The position numbers and the translations under genes were made by a program. Below are positions 18,326-25,924 of a stretch of DNA of 64,000 bases, one piece after another. This stretch comes from Eggerthella sinensis. GTDB taxonomy: Bacteria; Actinomycetota; Coriobacteriia; Coriobacteriales; Eggerthellaceae. The DNA lies in contig NZ_PPTT01000002.1 in the NCBI RefSeq assembly GCF_003339815.1, positions 159,582 through 223,581 on the forward strand, given 5' to 3'. The first letter of the stretch is position 1. Each line of letters opens with the position of its first letter. The notes under the pieces are model-generated. The model had not been told where the DNA came from. It saw nothing but the letters and a program-made list of their open reading frames with translations, and searched no databases.

Positions 18326-18353
18326 TTGTTAGTCACAGCTAACTCAAGTGCAA
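18326..18353 (-). promoter_or_regulatory. Candidate promoter and operator of the haem operon
   Basis: On the minus strand, TTGCAC (18348-18353) and TAACAA (18326-18331) are 16 bases apart. The dyad GTTAG-N6-CTAAC (18328-18343) occupies that spacer, a classic place for a repressor to block RNA polymerase. The dyad is seen directly; its role is inferred. Confidence 0.5.
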
Positions 18354-18497
18354 AACAAAGGCCCGAATCGGGGCCGCAACCAACCTTCTCTCCTAGATGA
18401 TCGACCATCACTATGCGGTGAGAAGCGCGTGACGACAAGCGCGAAAACGCGAATCCCGTTCATGAATTTCGCCGGCCGTTTGCAAATTCCGAACATA

Positions 18498-18521
18498 GTT
18501 AGCCAAAACTAACACTATAGT
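18498..18521 (+). promoter_or_regulatory. Second GTTAG-N6-CTAAC dyad and -10 box of the LysR gene
   Basis: GTTAG (18498-18502) and CTAAC (18509-18513) repeat the arms and spacing of the site at 18328-18343. TATAGT (18516-18521) follows directly. The matching pair at both divergent promoters suggests one regulator. Confidence 0.55.
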
Positions 18522-18532
18522 GAACTGATCAT

Positions 18533-18549
18533 GTTCGGACATTCCGAAC
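18533..18549. promoter_or_regulatory. Perfect dyad GTTCGG-N5-CCGAAC
   Basis: A 17-bp palindrome just downstream of the predicted LysR transcription start, with an extra CCGAAC half-site at 18489-18494. It is a candidate autoregulatory LysR site. Confidence 0.45.
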
Positions 18550-18638
18550 GCCCTGCGCGGCACCGCTTGCCGCAGGGAAGCCCGTTCGGATTTCGAGAAC
18601 GGCAGTCGATATCCGGGGAAGCAAGGAGCTGCGCGTCG

Positions 18639-19592
18639 ATGAGGACCGAATATCTGGAGGAGTTCATCGCCTTTTCGCGACATCTGAGTTTCAGCGAAAC
18701 CGCTGAGGAGCTGTTCATCGCGAAATCGACCTTGAGCACCCATATCGCGAACCTCGAACGCGAGCTTGGCCTGAAGCTGGTCGATCGCGACAACGACAAC
18801 GCGCTCACGCAGGAGGGCGCCCTGTTTCTCGATGGTGCGAAAGCGGCTCTCGAAACGCTCGACAGCACGATCGCGCGCTGCACGCAGTTTCGGGAAGAGG
18901 CCGCCGGACGCGTGCGCATCGCCTGTCTCACGCCCACCGCGTCGCTCGCGGCGCTGCTGAGCGAGCGCCTCGACGTGCCGTTCCAGTTCGTCGACCGGGA
19001 GTTCCGCGAGCAGCCGTTCGCGCCCTTCGACGCCGACCGCGCCGATATCGCGCTGCTGTGCGATATCTCGCATTTCCCCCGCCTCGTCGACGAGGCGTCG
19101 TCGCGCGGTCTCGTCTACCGGCCGGTGCGCCCGTTCCCGGCCGTCATCGCCATGATGGCCACCCATCCCCTCGCGACGAACCGGCAGCTCTCGCGCGCCG
19201 ACCTGGCAGGCGCCGCCATCATGACGGAAAGCACGGTGGCCTACGAGCGCGATCGCGTGCTGATCGATCGGATGCTGGGCGCCGACCTGCGTCTGTCGTA
19301 CGCGCCCGGCAGCATGCAAAGCTTCTCGGACCTGCTCATCGCCGATTTCGGCCCGGCCCTGTACATCGCCCCCAAGGCGACGGCCAGCCTGTACTGCAAC
19401 CGGCGCCGCGACGTCGTCTTGGCCGACCGGATCGACGGCGAACCGTTCGGGCTCCCGCTCGTCGTGGCATGGCGGGCCGATGCCGACCCGCGCATCGTTC
19501 AGGCGGCCGAGACGGTGCACGCCTGCCTGAAAGACCTCGAGCAGCTCGAGAACCTCGCGCCGCTCGACCGTGCCATCAAAGCCGCCAGCTAA
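18639..19592 (+). CDS. LysR-family transcriptional regulator
   Basis: 317 residues. The N-terminal winged HTH (MRTEYLEEFIAFSRHLSFSETAEELFIAKSTLSTHIANLERELG) is followed by a periplasmic-binding-like effector domain. ATG 18639 sits at the start of the HTH with AGGAG upstream. It is divergent from the haem operon, so control of haem uptake is plausible, though LysR proteins as haem sensors are not usual. The stop lies 6 bases from the convergent stop of the next gene. Confidence 0.9.
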   Translation: MRTEYLEEFIAFSRHLSFSETAEELFIAKSTLSTHIANLERELGLKLVDRDNDNALTQEGALFLDGAKAALETLDSTIARCTQFREEAAGRVRIACLTPTASLAALLSERLDVPFQFVDREFREQPFAPFDADRADIALLCDISHFPRLVDEASSRGLVYRPVRPFPAVIAMMATHPLATNRQLSRADLAGAAIMTESTVAYERDRVLIDRMLGADLRLSYAPGSMQSFSDLLIADFGPALYIAPKATASLYCNRRRDVVLADRIDGEPFGLPLVVAWRADADPRIVQAAETVHACLKDLEQLENLAPLDRAIKAAS

Positions 19593-19598
19593 GACGCG

Positions 19599-19784
19599 CT
19601 ATCCAGCCTGGTAGATGGCCTCGAGCTCGCCGCTCTCGACGAGGGAGCACAGCGCTTCGCTCGCCTGATCGCTCTCGATGCCCATATGCTCGAAGCGCTT
19701 CGCCAGCTTGAGGCAGTACGACAGATCGGCGGATTCCAGGGACATCAGGGCGGACGTGGCTTGTTCGTTCAGGTTTCCAAACAT
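19599..19784 (-). CDS. 61-residue helical protein of unknown function
   Basis: Starts MFGNLNEQATSALMSLE and is acidic and soluble, with regular Leu/Ala spacing suggesting a small helical bundle. A strong ribosome site (GAAAGGAG, about 6 bases from ATG 19784) supports expression. I do not recognise it. It lies between a convergent LysR gene and the PucR gene upstream on the same strand, about 110 bases from the PucR stop, and may be cotranscribed with PucR. Confidence 0.65.
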   Translation of the reverse strand: MFGNLNEQATSALMSLESADLSYCLKLAKRFEHMGIESDQASEALCSLVESGELEAIYQAG

Positions 19785-19894
19785 GAGGTGCTCCTTTCCT
19801 TTTCGATGTACCCAGCGTACTGCGCCGAGGAAAGGAAGCTTTTGGACGAATGGAGAAGATGGGCCGCTCGTTTTGGCCGATCGGACAAGCGCGC

Positions 19895-21070
19895 TCAGGA
19901 GTGCAGCAGCGGGTTCGTATGGTCGAGGTACACGAGGCCCAGCAGGAACGTGAACTCGCGATCGGGAGAATCGGGCATGCCGAGCACGTCCTTCGCCTTG
20001 CGCAGGCGGTAGCGCACCGTGTTCGGATGCTGATGCAGCGCCTCGCCCGCCAGACGCACATCGCCGTAGGCGCGCGCCACCGCTTCGGCCGTCGCGGCAA
20101 GCTCGGTACCGTGAGCGTCGTCGTATTCCTCCAGCATCGCACGGTGCAGCGCGGCCGTGCGCCAGAACAGGCGGCCCTCGTACGCCGCGGCGCGGAATGC
20201 ATCGTGATGCAGGTCGGCCCAGGTCACCACATCTTCGTTCTCAACCTGCGCCGTCTTCAGCGCGGCAAGCGCCTCGCGCACGCTCATGTCGCCGTCCGAA
20301 AGCGGCGTCTCCTCGCCCACGCCCAGGGACACCGACCCGGCGGTGCGCATGCGCGCCACGAGATCGCCCTCCGAGCGCGTGCGCACGCCCGCGGGCGGCT
20401 GCGCGTACGAGACGAACGTGAGCAGCGCGCCATGGTAGCGGAAGACGAACGTCGCTTCCACCACGTCCCAATCGCGCTCGAAGTCGGTCAGCACCGCGAC
20501 AAGGGCATCGAAGGTGGCGTACAGCGAGCATTCGTCGAGCGACCGCGGAGCCGCGGCGATGCACTGCATGGTGGAACCCGTGGTGCCCGCAAGCTCGTAC
20601 AGCGCCGCGCGCGTGGCCTGCGGGTCGTGGCCCGACAGCAGGTTGTCGAGGATGCGCCCCTTGTCGGACTCCCTCCTGTCGCGGTGGATGAGGTCGAGCG
20701 CCTGGTAGGCCACCACTTCGTGATAGGCCCCGTCGTACAGGAACAACGGCACGCCCGCTTCCTCGGCAACGGCAATCACGTGCTCGCTCACGATGGGGCG
20801 GTACACCTTCTTCAACGCGATGCCCGACACGCCGCGCGCGATGAGCACCAAAAGCGAGCGCTCGGACAGCTCCGAGTCGTCGCGCGCGAACCCCAGGTTC
20901 GTCACGATGAACTCGCCGGGGATATACGCCAGGTACCCGTTGTCCTGGTCGGGCGCACAGTCGAGGATGCCCACGTTGCGCACCTCGCGCGCACCGGCGC
21001 CGGCGCACCGCGTGATGGCCTGCACCTGCTCGAACGCCGGCAACGCCAATATGTCCGCAACCGTGATCAT
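19895..21070 (-). CDS. PucR-family transcriptional regulator
   Basis: 391 residues. The N-terminal PucR domain begins MITVADILALPAFEQ. The C-terminus carries the PucR/CdaR-type HTH (AGEALHQHPNTVRYRLRKAKDVLG). Family members usually activate purine, allantoin, polyamine or amino-acid catabolic genes. It follows the amidinohydrolase operon on the same strand after a hairpin, so that operon is the likely target. It is paralogous to 27339-28508. The start is ATG with GGAGGAGG upstream. Confidence 0.92.
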   Translation of the reverse strand: MITVADILALPAFEQVQAITRCAGAGAREVRNVGILDCAPDQDNGYLAYIPGEFIVTNLGFARDDSELSERSLLVLIARGVSGIALKKVYRPIVSEHVIAVAEEAGVPLFLYDGAYHEVVAYQALDLIHRDRRESDKGRILDNLLSGHDPQATRAALYELAGTTGSTMQCIAAAPRSLDECSLYATFDALVAVLTDFERDWDVVEATFVFRYHGALLTFVSYAQPPAGVRTRSEGDLVARMRTAGSVSLGVGEETPLSDGDMSVREALAALKTAQVENEDVVTWADLHHDAFRAAAYEGRLFWRTAALHRAMLEEYDDAHGTELAATAEAVARAYGDVRLAGEALHQHPNTVRYRLRKAKDVLGMPDSPDREFTFLLGLVYLDHTNPLLHS

Positions 21071-21097
21071 GGAGCCTCCTCCCGGAACCTATCGAGC

Positions 21098-21110
21098 CCA
21101 TGATACCGCA
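21098..21110 (-). promoter_or_regulatory. Shared PucR promoter motif, copy 1
   Basis: On the minus strand this reads TGCGGTATCATGG, with TATCAT as candidate -10. An identical 13-mer occurs at 28549-28561 before the paralogous PucR gene. Confidence 0.5.
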
Positions 21111-21140
21111 GAAGCCGCATCGTCGCACAATCCCCCGGCC

Positions 21141-21172
21141 TGCCACCCCGGGCGCAGCCGCTCAGGGTGGCA
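21141..21172 (-). terminator. Hairpin between the dehydrogenase and PucR genes
   Basis: An 8-bp stem (TGCCACCC/GGGTGGCA) with a GC-rich 16-base loop lies just after the dehydrogenase stop. There is no T-run, so it may only attenuate. Confidence 0.45.
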
Positions 21173-21182
21173 AGGGACTCCC

Positions 21183-22172
21183 CTATACCTCGTTCACCAG
21201 CTTGAACACTTTGTCCTTCTCGCCGTTCAGGAAGTGGACGATGTTCTCGCAGCTCAAACGTTCCAAATCTTCGATGGCCGTCGTCGAGTAGAAGGCGGAG
21301 TGCGGCGTGATGATCACGTTGTCGCGCCCCACCAGCTTGTTCGTGGACAGGTCCGGCGTCTCGTCGTACAGCACGTCGGTGCCGAAGGCGCGCAGCGTGC
21401 CCGCGTCGAGCGCCGCCACGAGCGCCGCTTCGTCCACGCACCTGCCGCGCCCGAGGTTGATGAAGATGGGCTTGCGCACCATCGCGGCGAACGCGGCCTC
21501 GTCGAAGAAGTGCACGTTGTCGTCGGTCAGGCACATGTGGTTCACGATGATGTCGGCCTGTGCCAGCAGCTCGTCCTTCGTCACGCGCGTCACCGACCGC
21601 TCGGCAAACGCCACGTCGTCCACGTACGGGTCGTACGCGATCACCTTCTTCACGAGGCCCGACGCCTTCTCGGCCGTGCACTTGCCAATCTTGCCGAAGC
21701 CCACGATGCCCAGCACCTGATCTTCGAGGCGCGGCCACTGCGGCGCGGCGGCGTAATCCCACTTGTGGCGCTCGTCGATTTCCTTCTGGTAGAACTTGAA
21801 GTGCTTGTTGAGCGCGTTCATGTACGCGATGGCGCTCTCCGACACGTCCCACGTGCAGTACTCGCCGATGGGGCACACGCCAATGCCGCGTTTCGTGGCC
21901 TCTTCCAGGTCCACCTGGTCGTAGCCCGTGGAGTTGAGCGACACCACCTTGAGCCGGGGGGCGCGGTCCATCGCTTCGGCGTCCACCGTGACGAACGCCG
22001 TGAGCAGCGCGTCGGCGTCGGCCAGATGCTCGTAGAACTCGTCGCGCTTGTCTTCCTGGTACTCGTACACCTCGACCTCCACGTCGGGACCGAGACCCGC
22101 TTGCAGGGTCTCGGTTTCCAGCGTGTGGTCGGGCATCATGGAGTCAGGATGATCGCAAATCAAAACCTTCAT
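21183..22172 (-). CDS. D-2-hydroxyacid dehydrogenase, NAD-dependent
   Basis: 329 residues. The nucleotide-binding motif reads GIVGFGKIGK, with the family blocks NLGRGRCVDE and PHSAFYST (catalytic His in PHSA). It reduces a 2-ketoacid to a D-2-hydroxyacid or the reverse. It lies 30 bases downstream of the amidinohydrolase, so it is part of the same operon. This partner is unexpected in an arginine-type pathway; it may act on a ketoacid derived from the same substrate or recycle NADH. ATG 22172 is chosen because the first beta strand (MKVLICDHPD) starts there. Confidence 0.88.
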   Translation of the reverse strand: MKVLICDHPDSMMPDHTLETETLQAGLGPDVEVEVYEYQEDKRDEFYEHLADADALLTAFVTVDAEAMDRAPRLKVVSLNSTGYDQVDLEEATKRGIGVCPIGEYCTWDVSESAIAYMNALNKHFKFYQKEIDERHKWDYAAAPQWPRLEDQVLGIVGFGKIGKCTAEKASGLVKKVIAYDPYVDDVAFAERSVTRVTKDELLAQADIIVNHMCLTDDNVHFFDEAAFAAMVRKPIFINLGRGRCVDEAALVAALDAGTLRAFGTDVLYDETPDLSTNKLVGRDNVIITPHSAFYSTTAIEDLERLSCENIVHFLNGEKDKVFKLVNEV

Positions 22173-22202
22173 GAGTGCCCTGCCTTTCAATCGCGCCGTG
22201 CG

Positions 22203-23066
22203 TTACGGACGCTCGATGGGCTGCGTGAGGCAGTGGGGGCCGCCGCCCGCATGCAGAATCTGGTCGAGCGGCACGTCGATGACGTCGATGCCCAGCGCGC
22301 GCATCTTGTCGTTGATGTGCTTGTTCTTCTCGATGGCGATGACCTTGCCGTCGCCGATGCACTGCACGTTGCAGCCGTGCTTGTACATGTCCTCGCTGGC
22401 CACAGGGATAAGCTCGAAGTTGCGGCGCTTGAGCATTTGGAGGAAGTTGTACGGCAGCTGGTCGATGCAGGCCAGCGCCACCTGCGGGGCCACGATGTTG
22501 AAGATCATGTCGAGGTGCAGGTTGTCGGGCGGGCACGGCACGCCCACCACGGTGTAGCCGAACTTCTGCAGCTGGTCGCGCAGGTTGTCCACGCCGGCCT
22601 GGTCGGTGCGGTCCACCTGGCCCCATGCCAGCGTGTGCTCGTCGATCATCCAGAAGTCGCCGCCCTCCATGCAGCCGGCGTTCACGCGGGCCACGATGGG
22701 CACGCCCATCTCCTTGAGCTTGTTCTCGTAGGCCACGGCCTCAACCTGGCGGACGGGATGGCGGAAGTGGCCGATCACGGCGCCTTCCTTGATCATGCAG
22801 CCGTAGTCGCGGGCGAAGGTCATCACCTCGAACTCGGGGCGCGCCTCCACTTCCACCACCTCGATGCCGTTGGCCTTGTAGGCGTCCACGAGCATCTGCC
22901 ACTCGGCCACCATGACGTCGTTCTTCTCCTGGTCGCCCTTCTTCATCCACTCGGCGGTGATCACGTTGATGCCGTTGAACTGGTAGTACCGCGGCGAGCA
23001 CATCATCACTTTCTTGAGGGGGTTCGTTGCGTTCGATACGTAGATCTTCTCTTCTGACTCAGCCAT
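22203..23066 (-). CDS. Amidinohydrolase/amidinotransferase family enzyme (DDAH- or arginine-deiminase-like)
   Basis: 287 residues, much shorter than classical arginine deiminase (about 400). The pentein-fold catalytic set is visible: FARDYG (Asp87), EGGD (134-137), HLD (184-186) and GGGPHCLTQP with nucleophile Cys279. Such enzymes hydrolyse guanidino groups of arginine or methylarginines to give citrulline. The neighbours fit: ornithine carbamoyltransferase and a YfcC carrier upstream. Whether the substrate is arginine, dimethylarginine or another guanidine cannot be told from sequence. The start at 23066 has AAGGAGCC upstream. Confidence 0.82.
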   Translation of the reverse strand: MAESEEKIYVSNATNPLKKVMMCSPRYYQFNGINVITAEWMKKGDQEKNDVMVAEWQMLVDAYKANGIEVVEVEARPEFEVMTFARDYGCMIKEGAVIGHFRHPVRQVEAVAYENKLKEMGVPIVARVNAGCMEGGDFWMIDEHTLAWGQVDRTDQAGVDNLRDQLQKFGYTVVGVPCPPDNLHLDMIFNIVAPQVALACIDQLPYNFLQMLKRRNFELIPVASEDMYKHGCNVQCIGDGKVIAIEKNKHINDKMRALGIDVIDVPLDQILHAGGGPHCLTQPIERP

Positions 23067-23117
23067 GACAGGCTCCTTTCATTGACGGATTGGTTGGAAC
23101 GAACAGCGTGCGAAGGC

Positions 23118-24632
23118 TTACAGCATCACGGCCACGCACAGGAACACGCAGCACACGACGAAAAGGAAGCCCACGATGGGAACGGCCTTCTTCACCCAGT
23201 CGCCGTAGCTCATGTGGGCGGCCGAGGTGCAGGTCATCACCACGATCGACGTTGGCGCGATCATCTTGGCCAGCCCCAGGGCCATGCAGTAGATGGTCAC
23301 CATGATGGCCACGTCCACCCCGGCGAACTGCGACAGCGAGGCCATGATGCCCATGGTGGCCGCCGCCAAGCCGGTGGAGGAAGGAATGAGGCACGCGATA
23401 AGGAAGTAGCAGATCAGCGCCACGATCACGAAGGCCACGGGAGGCAGGGACGACAGCGTGCTCTCGCACATGTGCAGGATGGTGGGCGTGATCTGCCCGC
23501 CGTCCATCACCACCTGGATGCCTCGCGCCAGCGGCACGACGAAGGCGGTGGACACGAGCCCGGCAGCGCCCTTCACCAGCGTGTCGATGATTTTGTCGGC
23601 CTTGTAGCGCATGATCACGCCGGTGAGCAGGGTCATCACCATCACCAGCATGGCGATTTCAGGGAAGTACCACGAGCCGAACGGCGTGATGTCGGCGCCC
23701 AGCACCTCGCGCAGCACCGGCGTGACACCGATCCATGCCACGAACTCTTCGAAGAACGTCCAATCGGGGTTGATGGACGTCCAGGGAACGCAGCCGACGA
23801 TCATGATGGCGAACGTGAGGACGAAGATGACGAGCGCGCCCTTCTGACGTCCCGACAGCGTGAGGTCGTCGTTGGCGGAAACGGGGAACTCGGCCAGGTC
23901 CTCTTTGCGGCGGAAGAACTGCACCGACTTCTCGGGGTGCGCCTTGATCTTGTCCGCGTAGCGGTTGATGATGAGGATGACGAGCGCCGTGAACACCACG
24001 AGCATCAGCACGCGCATGCCCATGCCGTCGCCGGCCGAGATGCCCGCGATGCCCGACGCGATGCCCGTGGCGAACGGGTTCACCGTCGATGCGAGGCAGC
24101 CCGCTTGCGTGCCCAACACCACGATCATGATGGCCACCACGGTGTCGAGGCCCAGGGCCAAGATCACCGGCACGAACATGAGGAAGTACACGATGCCCTC
24201 TTCGTAGGCGCCCTCCAAGGTTCCGAGGAACGCCATGATGCACACGAGGATGGCGATGAGCAGGTGCATGTTGTTCTGGTTCTTCATGGTGATGCGCTTG
24301 AGCGCCGTCTTCACCGCACCGGTTTCCTCCATCATCTCGAGGAAGCTGCCGAACAGCAGAATGGTGAGCGAGATGGCGATGGCGCCGCTGATGGCACCCG
24401 AACCCAGCATGCCCGTGATGGGCGCCATGAACACGTCCCAGATGCCCTGCGGGTTGGATTCGACGATGTGGTACGTCCCCGAGATGGCATCGCCGTTGGC
24501 GTTCAGCTCGTACGCGCCGCCGGGAACGAACCAGCTCAGCACCGCGATAAAGCAAATGACCCCGAACAGGATGACGTAGGTGTTGGGCATCTTGAATTTC
24601 TTCTTGCCCTGGGCCGGCTCTTTGTCCGACAT
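23118..24632 (-). CDS. YfcC-family basic amino acid / C4-dicarboxylate type carrier
   Basis: 504 residues with about 12 membrane helices and the YfcC hallmarks (AISLTILLFGSFLEMMEETGA, PSSTGLAAATMG). Members linked to deiminase clusters act as arginine/ornithine antiporters (ArcD-like); others carry dicarboxylates. It lies between the carbamoyltransferase and the amidinohydrolase with short gaps (31 and 51 bases), so exchange of substrate for ornithine is the best guess. The N-terminus is short and basic (MSDKEPAQGKKKFK). Confidence 0.85.
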   Translation of the reverse strand: MSDKEPAQGKKKFKMPNTYVILFGVICFIAVLSWFVPGGAYELNANGDAISGTYHIVESNPQGIWDVFMAPITGMLGSGAISGAIAISLTILLFGSFLEMMEETGAVKTALKRITMKNQNNMHLLIAILVCIMAFLGTLEGAYEEGIVYFLMFVPVILALGLDTVVAIMIVVLGTQAGCLASTVNPFATGIASGIAGISAGDGMGMRVLMLVVFTALVILIINRYADKIKAHPEKSVQFFRRKEDLAEFPVSANDDLTLSGRQKGALVIFVLTFAIMIVGCVPWTSINPDWTFFEEFVAWIGVTPVLREVLGADITPFGSWYFPEIAMLVMVMTLLTGVIMRYKADKIIDTLVKGAAGLVSTAFVVPLARGIQVVMDGGQITPTILHMCESTLSSLPPVAFVIVALICYFLIACLIPSSTGLAAATMGIMASLSQFAGVDVAIMVTIYCMALGLAKMIAPTSIVVMTCTSAAHMSYGDWVKKAVPIVGFLFVVCCVFLCVAVML

Positions 24633-24663
24633 GAAAGCTCCTCTCCTTGGCAGATCAGATACC

Positions 24664-25680
24664 CTACACGCGCGGGATGTACAGGTTGCCCAGCGTAGCG
24701 GCCATGATGGCCTTGATGGTGTGCATGCGGTTCTCGGCCTGCTCGAACTGGCGGCCGTGATCGGAGTAGAACACCTCGTCGGTGACTTCCATCTCCTTGA
24801 CGCCGAAGCGCTCGGCCATGTCGGCGGCGTATTCGGTCTCCGCGTTGTGGAAGGCCGGCAGGCAGTGCAGGAAGATGTAGTCGGGGTTCTTCACGTGGGA
24901 CAGCAGCTCGGCGTTCACCTGGTAGGGCGACATGAGCTTCACGCGCTCGGCGAACTGGGATTCCTCGCCCATGGCGGCCCACACGTTCGTGTAGATGGCG
25001 TCGGCGTTCTCAACGGCCTCGATGGGGTCGTTCGTCACCGTGATGCGCGCGCCGCTCTCGGCGGCGAAGGACTGCGCCAGCTCGAGGATGGCCGGATCGG
25101 GCTCGAGTTCCTTCGGCGTGGCGTTGTAGTAGTTCACGCCCAGAATGGCGCTCGTGATCATGAGGGAGTTCTGCACGTTGTTGCGACCCTGCCCGCAGTA
25201 GGCCAGCGTGAGGCCCTCGAGCTTGCCGAAGTTCTCCTTCATGGTCATGAAGTCGGCCAGCATCTGCGTGGGATGCTCCTTGTCGGTGAGGCCGTTCCAT
25301 ACCGGCACGCCGCTGTACTTCGCGAGGTCCTCCACGTGCTCCTGCTTGAAGCCGCGGAATTCGATGCCGTCGAACATGGAGCCCAGCACGAGCGCCGTGT
25401 CGCGCACCGTTTCCTTCTTGCCCAGCTGGATGTCGTTCTTGCCCAGGTACTCGGGATGCGCGCCGAGGTCGATGCACGCCGTGGTGAAGGCGGCACGCGT
25501 GCGGGTGGACGTCTTCTCGAACAAGAGCGCGATGTTCTTGCCCGCGAGGTAGTGGTGCTCGATGTTCTGCTTCTTCATCTCCTTGAGATGCTCGGCGAAC
25601 CCGATGAGATACATCAGCTCGTCTTTCGTGTAGTCCCTCGTGGAGAGGAGGCTGCGTCCCTGGAATACCGACTCGGTCAT
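24664..25680 (-). CDS. Ornithine carbamoyltransferase
   Basis: 338 residues. The carbamoyl-phosphate motif STRTR is at 58-62, HPTQ at 136-139 and the ornithine-site motif HCLPAFH at 272-278; the length is normal. In the catabolic direction it splits citrulline into ornithine and carbamoyl phosphate, which carbamate kinase turns into ATP. No carbamate kinase is in the window. It is the first gene of the operon with the YfcC carrier and amidinohydrolase, which favours a catabolic role. The usual DVWVSMGE block reads NVWAAMGEE. Confidence 0.93.
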   Translation of the reverse strand: MTESVFQGRSLLSTRDYTKDELMYLIGFAEHLKEMKKQNIEHHYLAGKNIALLFEKTSTRTRAAFTTACIDLGAHPEYLGKNDIQLGKKETVRDTALVLGSMFDGIEFRGFKQEHVEDLAKYSGVPVWNGLTDKEHPTQMLADFMTMKENFGKLEGLTLAYCGQGRNNVQNSLMITSAILGVNYYNATPKELEPDPAILELAQSFAAESGARITVTNDPIEAVENADAIYTNVWAAMGEESQFAERVKLMSPYQVNAELLSHVKNPDYIFLHCLPAFHNAETEYAADMAERFGVKEMEVTDEVFYSDHGRQFEQAENRMHTIKAIMAATLGNLYIPRV

Positions 25681-25812
25681 GTGATGCTCCTTTCGATGGA
25701 TGCCCCTTGCGCCCTATTCCCCGACGGACGTCACGCCTGATCGGTGCGACCCCTCTTGGCAGGCCAGGTACTGCAAGCATCATACGGAACGCGTCCGGCA
25801 CCCCCGTATGGA

Positions 25813-25851
25813 CAGGTGGACAAATCCCAAGCCGCTCGCTTTGTCCACCTG
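25813..25851. promoter_or_regulatory. Large inverted repeat between the carbamoyltransferase operon and symporter
   Basis: 12-bp perfect arms, CAGGTGGACAAA (25813-25824) and TTTGTCCACCTG (25840-25851), separated by 15 bases. It is centred about 60 bases upstream of the likely start of each divergent transcript (candidate -10 TATGAT at 25779-25784 on the minus strand). A dimeric activator such as PucR could bind here (inference). Confidence 0.6.
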
Positions 25852-25924
25852 AACAACGGGCGGCAAAGCTCCTCACTTTAGGATACAGGCGAGGCGGGTT
25901 CTTCCTAAGAAGTGGGGGTCGCGT

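Larger units (their letters stand above)
18258..18638. other. Divergent control region between haem operon and LysR gene
   Basis: 381 non-coding bases carrying two GTTAG-N6-CTAAC dyads (listed separately), the 17-bp palindrome at 18533-18549, and two further dyads in the LysR leader: CCCTGCG/CGCAGGG (18551-18557, 18571-18577) and CCGTTC/GAACGG (18582-18587, 18597-18602). It is AT-richer than its surroundings. No small ORF with a ribosome site is seen. Confidence 0.6.

Noticed and set aside
18328..18343. A DtxR/IdeR iron box
   Set aside because: The arms match but the spacing (6 instead of 1) and flanks do not fit the 19-bp consensus; listed only as an unassigned dyad.
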